DNA of 8,304 nt, taken from contig CAJTZK010000027.1 of assembly GCA_910583785.1 (NCBI GenBank), positions 1 through 8,304 on the forward strand, given 5' to 3'. How positions within the stretch are numbered: the first letter of the stretch is position 1; every line of letters begins with the position of its first letter. Both the position numbers and the translations under genes were made by a program. Source of the DNA: an uncultured Oscillibacter sp. Lineage in GTDB: Bacteria; Bacillota; Clostridia; Oscillospirales; Oscillospiraceae. The notes beneath the pieces were generated by a model, which worked only from the letters and a program-made list of their open reading frames with translations, had not been told where the DNA came from and did no database searches. Shown one piece after another: positions 4,856-8,304 of the stretch.

Positions 4856-6784
4856 TTAGTATTTTCTGGCCTCGTCCCGTCCGGCCTTCACGCCCTTCCA
4901 GGCCTCCCGGACGCTCTCCTTCTCGGACACGTCGGCGAGCCCGACGTTCCACCAGGATTCATATCCGTCGGTCATGGTCTTGGGAATGACCTTCAGGTCG
5001 AACAGGCAGGCCACGGTCTGCTTCTTGGCGTCCTCCAGGGCGGCCTCCAGCTCGGCGATGGTCCGGCAGGTGTAGGTCTTCAGGCCGTAGCCCTCGCCCA
5101 CCTTGGCGTAGTCCACGGGAATCAGGTCCCCGGTGGGCTTCTTGCCGTCGGTGTAGCGGAACTCGGTGGCCAGGCTCCCGATGCCGTGGTTCATTTCCAG
5201 GTTGTTGATGCACCCAAAGCCGCAGTTGTCGAAGACCAGGATGTTGACCTTCTGCTGTTCCTGCTGGATGGTCATGATCTCGCTGTGGAGCATCTGGAAG
5301 CTGGAGTCCCCTACCACGCAGTAGACCTCGCTGTCCGGCTCGGCGAACTTGACGCCCAGGGTGGCGGCCACCTCGTAGCCCATGCAGGAATAGCCGTACT
5401 CGGCGTGATACCCGCCCCGCTTGTCGGTGGTCCACATGCGCTGCATGCAGCTGGGCAGGGAGCCGCCCGCCGTGATAATGACGGCGTCTTCGTCGATGAC
5501 CCGGCGGATGGCGGCCAGGGCGGCGGTCTGGGTGATCTTGCCGTCCGTCAGCTTCACAAACTCGGGGATGGTGCGGGGGTCCCGGGCCTTGATGATGGGG
5601 TCGAAACCGTCGCCGGTGTACTCGATGGACCCCAGGCGCTTCATTTCCTCGTCCCACACGGCCTTGGCCTCGGTAATCTCGTTGGTGTAGGCGGACTTCC
5701 AGCCCTTGGCCCGGAGCTTCTCCGCCAGGGCCTGGACCGTTACTTTCGCGTCGCCCACGGCCTTTACCGCGTCCATTTTGTAGGCGTGGAAGCGGCAGTT
5801 GTTGATGGTGACGAACTTCACGCCCTCATGCTGGTAGAGCCGCTTGGAGCTGGTGGTGAAGTCGCTGAGGCGGGAGCCGATGGCGATGACCACGTCCGCG
5901 TCCTTGGCAATGTGGTTGGAGGCGTAGGTTCCCGTCACGCCGATGCCGCCCAGGCACATAGGATGGCTGGACTTACAGGCGCTCTTGCCCGCCTGGGTCT
6001 CGCCGAAGGGGATGCCGAACTCCTGGCAGAAGCTCTCCACCACCTCGCCGGCGCCGGAGTAGCGCACGCCGCCGCCCACGATGACCAGGGGCTTCTTGGC
6101 GCCCGCGATGACCGCGGCGATGTCCTCCAGCTCCTCCTCCACGGCCACGGGCCGGGTGATGCGGTGGACCCGCTTTTCAAAGAAGTAGGCGGGGAAGTCA
6201 TAGCTCTCGCCCTCCACGTCCTGGGGCAGGGCGATGCAGCAGGCTCCGGTCTCGGCGGGGTCGGTGAGAACCCGCATGGCGCTGATCAGGGCGGTCATGA
6301 CCTGCTCGGGCCGGGTGACCCGGTCCCAGTACTTGCACACGGGCTTGAAGGCGTCGTTGGTGGAGACGGCCAGGGAGCTGCTCTGCTCCAGCTGCTGGAG
6401 CACCGGGTCCGGCTGGCGGGAGGCGAAGGTGTCCGCCGGGAAGACCAGCAGGGGGATGTTGTTCACCGTGGCCGTGGCGCAGGCGGTGACCATGTTGGCC
6501 GCGCCGGGGCCCACGGAGGAGGCGCAGGCGATGATCCGCTTGCGGCAGTTCTGCTTGGCGAAGGCGATGGCCGTGTGGCACATGCCCTGCTCGTTCCGGC
6601 CCTGCATGACCCGCAGGGAGCCGGGATTGGTGTCCAGGGCCTCGCCCAGGCCCACGGCGATGCCGTGGCCGAAGATGGTGAAAAAGCCCTCCACAAATTT
6701 GGCCTCCTCGCCGTCCATGGAGACGTACTGGTTATCCAGGAACTTTACGATGGCCTGGGCCGTGGTTAAGCGAATGGTATCCAT
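4856..6784 (-). CDS. iolD: 3D-(3,5/4)-trihydroxycyclohexane-1,2-dione acylhydrolase (ThDP-dependent)
   Basis: The 642-residue protein opens MDTIRLTTAQAIVKFL and matches Bacillus IolD along its length: TIFGHG, QGRNEQGM with the catalytic-type Glu65, ASRQPDPVLQQ, QDVEGESYDF, TQAGKS, and the close PKTMTDGYESWW. It hydrolyses the C-C bond of THcHDO to give 5-deoxy-glucuronate. The thiamine-diphosphate site is the GDS at about 492-494 through INN at about 526-528, with Ser where many relatives have the second Gly of GDG; Asp493 and the two Asn that hold Mg2+ remain. ATG 6782-6784 is chosen because AAGGAGG (6793-6799) is 8 bases upstream and the protein then starts at the conserved RLTTAQ. An in-frame ATG at 6862 would add 26 unrelated residues. 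The gene lies 121 bases after iolB and 3 bases before the zinc-ribbon gene. Confidence 0.95.
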   Translation of the reverse strand: MDTIRLTTAQAIVKFLDNQYVSMDGEEAKFVEGFFTIFGHGIAVGLGEALDTNPGSLRVMQGRNEQGMCHTAIAFAKQNCRKRIIACASSVGPGAANMVTACATATVNNIPLLVFPADTFASRQPDPVLQQLEQSSSLAVSTNDAFKPVCKYWDRVTRPEQVMTALISAMRVLTDPAETGACCIALPQDVEGESYDFPAYFFEKRVHRITRPVAVEEELEDIAAVIAGAKKPLVIVGGGVRYSGAGEVVESFCQEFGIPFGETQAGKSACKSSHPMCLGGIGVTGTYASNHIAKDADVVIAIGSRLSDFTTSSKRLYQHEGVKFVTINNCRFHAYKMDAVKAVGDAKVTVQALAEKLRAKGWKSAYTNEITEAKAVWDEEMKRLGSIEYTGDGFDPIIKARDPRTIPEFVKLTDGKITQTAALAAIRRVIDEDAVIITAGGSLPSCMQRMWTTDKRGGYHAEYGYSCMGYEVAATLGVKFAEPDSEVYCVVGDSSFQMLHSEIMTIQQEQQKVNILVFDNCGFGCINNLEMNHGIGSLATEFRYTDGKKPTGDLIPVDYAKVGEGYGLKTYTCRTIAELEAALEDAKKQTVACLFDLKVIPKTMTDGYESWWNVGLADVSEKESVREAWKGVKAGRDEARKY

Positions 6785-6879
6785 TGGAAAAACCTCCTTG
6801 TATGAAAGTCCGGCTGCGTTGCCGCCGCAGGGGGCTGGCGCCTGGCCGGGGCTCCGCAGCATGTGAACGTTCTTGGGGG

Positions 6880-6905
6880 GGTCCGCTTCCCCCGGGAAAC
6901 GGACC
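6880..6905 (-). promoter_or_regulatory. Intercistronic hairpin directly after iolB
   Basis: Starting at the base after the iolB stop, the minus-strand RNA can form GGTCCG-T-TTCCC against GGGAA-G-CGGACC with a central U-G wobble. On the plus strand the same position would be a C/A mismatch, so the structure is adapted to the minus-strand transcript. It is followed by a C-run, not a T-run, so it is not a classical terminator. Likely roles are 3'-end protection of the iolB message, a processing site, or partial attenuation. The remaining 95 bases to iolD hold only the iolD Shine-Dalgarno. Confidence 0.5.
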
Positions 6906-7706
6906 TTATCCCTGATAGATGTGGTCGTTGGCGTCGGGCTTCCAGAGCCAGGCGTGCTCCTCGTCGTCGATGCGGGTTTTCAGCCAGGGGTCCCCCTCCA
7001 GGTGCCGGATGCCCCAGGCGTAGCACATGGCGTAGCCCGGCGCGGCGGTCTGGGAGTGGAAGCCGCTGGTGATGACGGCCAGGCCGTTATGACCGGTCTG
7101 GTAAATCTCCCCGTTGGCAAAACCCGCGCCGAAGCCGTGGGGGTAGTCAAAGCGGTAGAAGTAGACCTCCGGCTGGGGGTGGTGGTGGGGGGGATAGGAG
7201 GACCACTTGCCGGGGTGGTTCAGCACTTCGCCCAGGACCATGTTGGAGAAGGGGGCGTTGTCATGGTCGAAGAAGGTCTTGATCTCCCGCTCCATGCAGC
7301 CCAGCAGCTCGCCCTTGTTTCCGGCGTGCTGGGTCTGGACGGTGTCCGGGGTGTACATGACGGCCTCGAAGGGCTTGTCATTCAAGGTCTTTTGGATGTA
7401 CAGCTCGCTGTGGGCCTTGGCGGTGAGGACGATTTTCTCCCCCCGGCCCGCCAGGAGGCAGTAGGCCTCGTGGCGGAAGCAGTCGGGGCGGCTGGCCTCC
7501 ACGGTTTTCCCCGCCCACTGGTAGGTCACCTGTCCGGCAAAGAGCAAGACGGCGGTTTCCTTTTCCGCCTCCTCGAAGGTGAAGGTATCGCCGGGCTCCA
7601 TAACCAGGAGGCCCACGTCCATCTGGGTGCCCATGTCGTCTGCGGCCGCGTCAATGTAGGGGTTGTAGCCCTGTTTGAGTTCGGCGTTTTTGTTAAAATA
7701 GGTCAT
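6906..7706 (-). CDS. iolB: 5-deoxy-glucuronate isomerase
   Basis: The 266-residue cytosolic cupin-type protein fits the KduI/IolB family. The metal-binding core is visible as GKWSSYPPHHHPQPEVYFYRF, with His174-176 and Glu180, and a later histidine in SGFHSQ (His217). It isomerises 5-deoxy-D-glucuronate to 2-deoxy-5-keto-D-gluconate, the step after IolD, which fits its place just ahead of iolD. ATG 7704-7706 is preferred: AGGAG (7716-7720) lies 9 bases upstream. The other in-frame ATG at 7713-7715 touches the Shine-Dalgarno and would be unusable. The neighbouring hairpins in its leader (7729-7790) may affect expression. The N-terminal half is less like Bacillus IolB than the histidine core, but the length and context agree. 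Confidence 0.92.
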   Translation of the reverse strand: MTYFNKNAELKQGYNPYIDAAADDMGTQMDVGLLVMEPGDTFTFEEAEKETAVLLFAGQVTYQWAGKTVEASRPDCFRHEAYCLLAGRGEKIVLTAKAHSELYIQKTLNDKPFEAVMYTPDTVQTQHAGNKGELLGCMEREIKTFFDHDNAPFSNMVLGEVLNHPGKWSSYPPHHHPQPEVYFYRFDYPHGFGAGFANGEIYQTGHNGLAVITSGFHSQTAAPGYAMCYAWGIRHLEGDPWLKTRIDDEEHAWLWKPDANDHIYQG

Positions 7707-7728
7707 TGGAATCATCTCCTGTGGGATT

Positions 7729-7790
7729 CAGCCCTTTGCGGGCTGGTGCATTTGCACCCCCCATTCTCTCTTTTGCAAAAAGAGAGAATG
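7729..7790 (-). promoter_or_regulatory. Three tandem hairpins in the iolB leader
   Basis: Reading toward iolB there are three hairpins. The first is a perfect 13-bp stem (7762-7774 with 7778-7790, loop of three). The second is GGTGCA/TGCACC (7745-7750 with 7753-7758). The third is CAGCCC/GGGCTG (7729-7734 with 7740-7745). The last two share base 7745, so they are nearly stacked or mutually exclusive at the edge. The third ends 9 bases before the iolB Shine-Dalgarno. None is followed by a T-run on the minus strand, so they are not simple terminators. They may be a leader regulatory structure, RNA-processing sites, or part of the mosaic repeat DNA upstream. Confidence 0.45.
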
Positions 7791-7791
7791 C

Positions 7792-8138
7792 GCCGTGCAC
7801 GGTGGAAGAGAGAAAACGGGGGTGCGGCAGGGTGCGGACGGTTTGTTACGCAAGTCTTCTGCCCGCGGCGTAGTTTGAGCGGGGGTTTGGAGCCCGCCGA
7901 ATGGACCAGCGGCGCTTTCCGCTGCCGCTAATGCGGCGGAGGCTGAGAAAAGAGCAGTAAACGGGGAACTGGAGCAACGGCCGGGGTGCGGCAGCAAAAA
8001 GAGAAGCTGGTCCATTCGTCATGGAACAACTCCCGCTCAATTCAATTGCGCGTGGGAAGCCGTTCCGGTTCCGCCGTTCATTCAGCCGCGCCCCCGCCGC
8101 GTCCCTGTGCTTCTTTTCTCGTTTGGACCGTGCACGGC
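7792..8138. repeat. Nested inverted repeat: two diverged facing copies of an intergenic module
   Basis: The two halves carry the same blocks in mirrored order. These are GCCGTGCACGGT (7792-7803) with its complement at 8127-8138, GAGAAAA (7810-7816) with TTTTCTC (8114-8120), TTGAGCGGG (7875-7883) with CCCGCTCAA (8032-8040), the exact 13-mer CGAATGGACCAGC (7898-7910) with its complement (8006-8018), and GCTGCCGC (7921-7928) with GCGGCAGC (7988-7995). The inner pairs share a centre at 7958. A 12-base direct repeat GGGGTGCGGCAG also occurs at 7819-7830 and 7983-7994. No open frame here looks like protein. It could be a MITE-like element or two inverted copies of a dispersed repeat. Confidence 0.6.
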
Positions 8139-8304
8139 CCGTTTGTCTCCGGCCTAAGAGCCGCCGCTTCGCGTCGGTTGGCCTCCGGCACGCGCCTGCG
8201 GGCGCAGTCTCGTTTCCTTCTGGAAGAAAAACCGGGGCCCCCGCGCGGCCTGCCGCGTGGGGAGAGGAGGAAGGAACGGAGCAGAGCGCAGTCCTCGCCG
8301 CTAG
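8139..8304. other. Gene-free right edge
   Basis: I see no coding region or convincing promoter here. There are small GC hairpins such as GCGCC/GGCGC near 8193-8206 and CGCGGC/GCCGCG (8244-8249 with 8252-8257), and a purine-rich run at 8258-8284. No sigma-A promoter for the iol operon was found between 7716 and 8304, so the promoter may be atypical or further upstream. Confidence 0.4.

Noticed and set aside
3491..6769. A 1092-codon open frame on the plus strand
   Set aside because: It runs antisense across iolG, the zinc-ribbon gene and iolD. Its Gly/Val/His/Leu-rich sequence has no domain, and it is open because high-GC codon use on the other strand removes stops.
6873..7931. A 352-codon plus-strand open frame
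   Set aside because: It is antisense to iolB and runs into repeat DNA; composition is low-complexity Gly/Val and there is no start signal.
7728..8040. Minus-strand open frames of 95 and 64 codons upstream of iolB
   Set aside because: They lie within the inverted-repeat and hairpin DNA, have no ribosome-binding site or recognisable motif, and overlap each other in different frames.

Overview
The window looks like chromosomal DNA from a GC-rich anaerobic Firmicute, most likely a gut clostridium of the Oscillospiraceae (Flavonifractor/Lawsonibacter/Intestinimonas-like). This is inferred from the high-GC third codon positions, strong Shine-Dalgarno sequences, consensus sigma-A promoters, a cytidylate-kinase-like protein, and an inositol cluster resembling those of Bacillus and Clostridia. 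No rRNA, tRNA or other taxon-fixing gene is present, so the family-level placement is inference.

Layout. The left edge (1-530) is the 3' end of an ISL3-type insertion sequence. It is followed by an accessory-looking stretch (531-1540) holding a possible tiny membrane peptide with its own terminator, GC-rich hairpin-forming intergenic DNA, a 62-residue ribbon-helix-helix DNA-binding protein on the minus strand, and a divergent promoter driving a 56-residue hypothetical ORF whose better-placed upstream start is blocked by an in-frame stop. Two independent plus-strand units come next: a cytidylate-kinase-like protein (1653-2303) with its own promoter and terminator, and a REC-GGDEF diguanylate cyclase (2526-3443) with an extended -10 promoter and a strong terminator at 3522-3556.

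The right half (3581-7706) is a minus-strand operon for inositol catabolism. In order of transcription it is iolB (5-deoxy-glucuronate isomerase), iolD (THcHDO acylhydrolase), a 70-residue zinc-ribbon protein, and iolG-like (inositol 2-dehydrogenase). IolG would oxidise myo-inositol to 2-keto-inositol, IolD opens the ring of the later diketone, and IolB isomerises the 5-deoxy-glucuronate released. iolE (dehydratase), iolC (kinase), iolJ (aldolase) and a transporter are not in the window and would have to lie upstream (beyond 8304) or elsewhere. The operon converges on the diguanylate cyclase.

Upstream of iolB, 589 bases (7716-8304) carry no credible gene. They hold a row of three hairpins directly in front of iolB, then two diverged copies of a roughly 140-150-base module facing each other as a nested inverted repeat (7792-8138).

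No CRISPR array and no complete defence system was found. The points most worth a second look are the zinc-ribbon gene inside the iol operon, the inverted module pair upstream of iolB, the Asn at the expected catalytic Asp of the IolG-like protein, and the two very small ORFs in the left accessory region.
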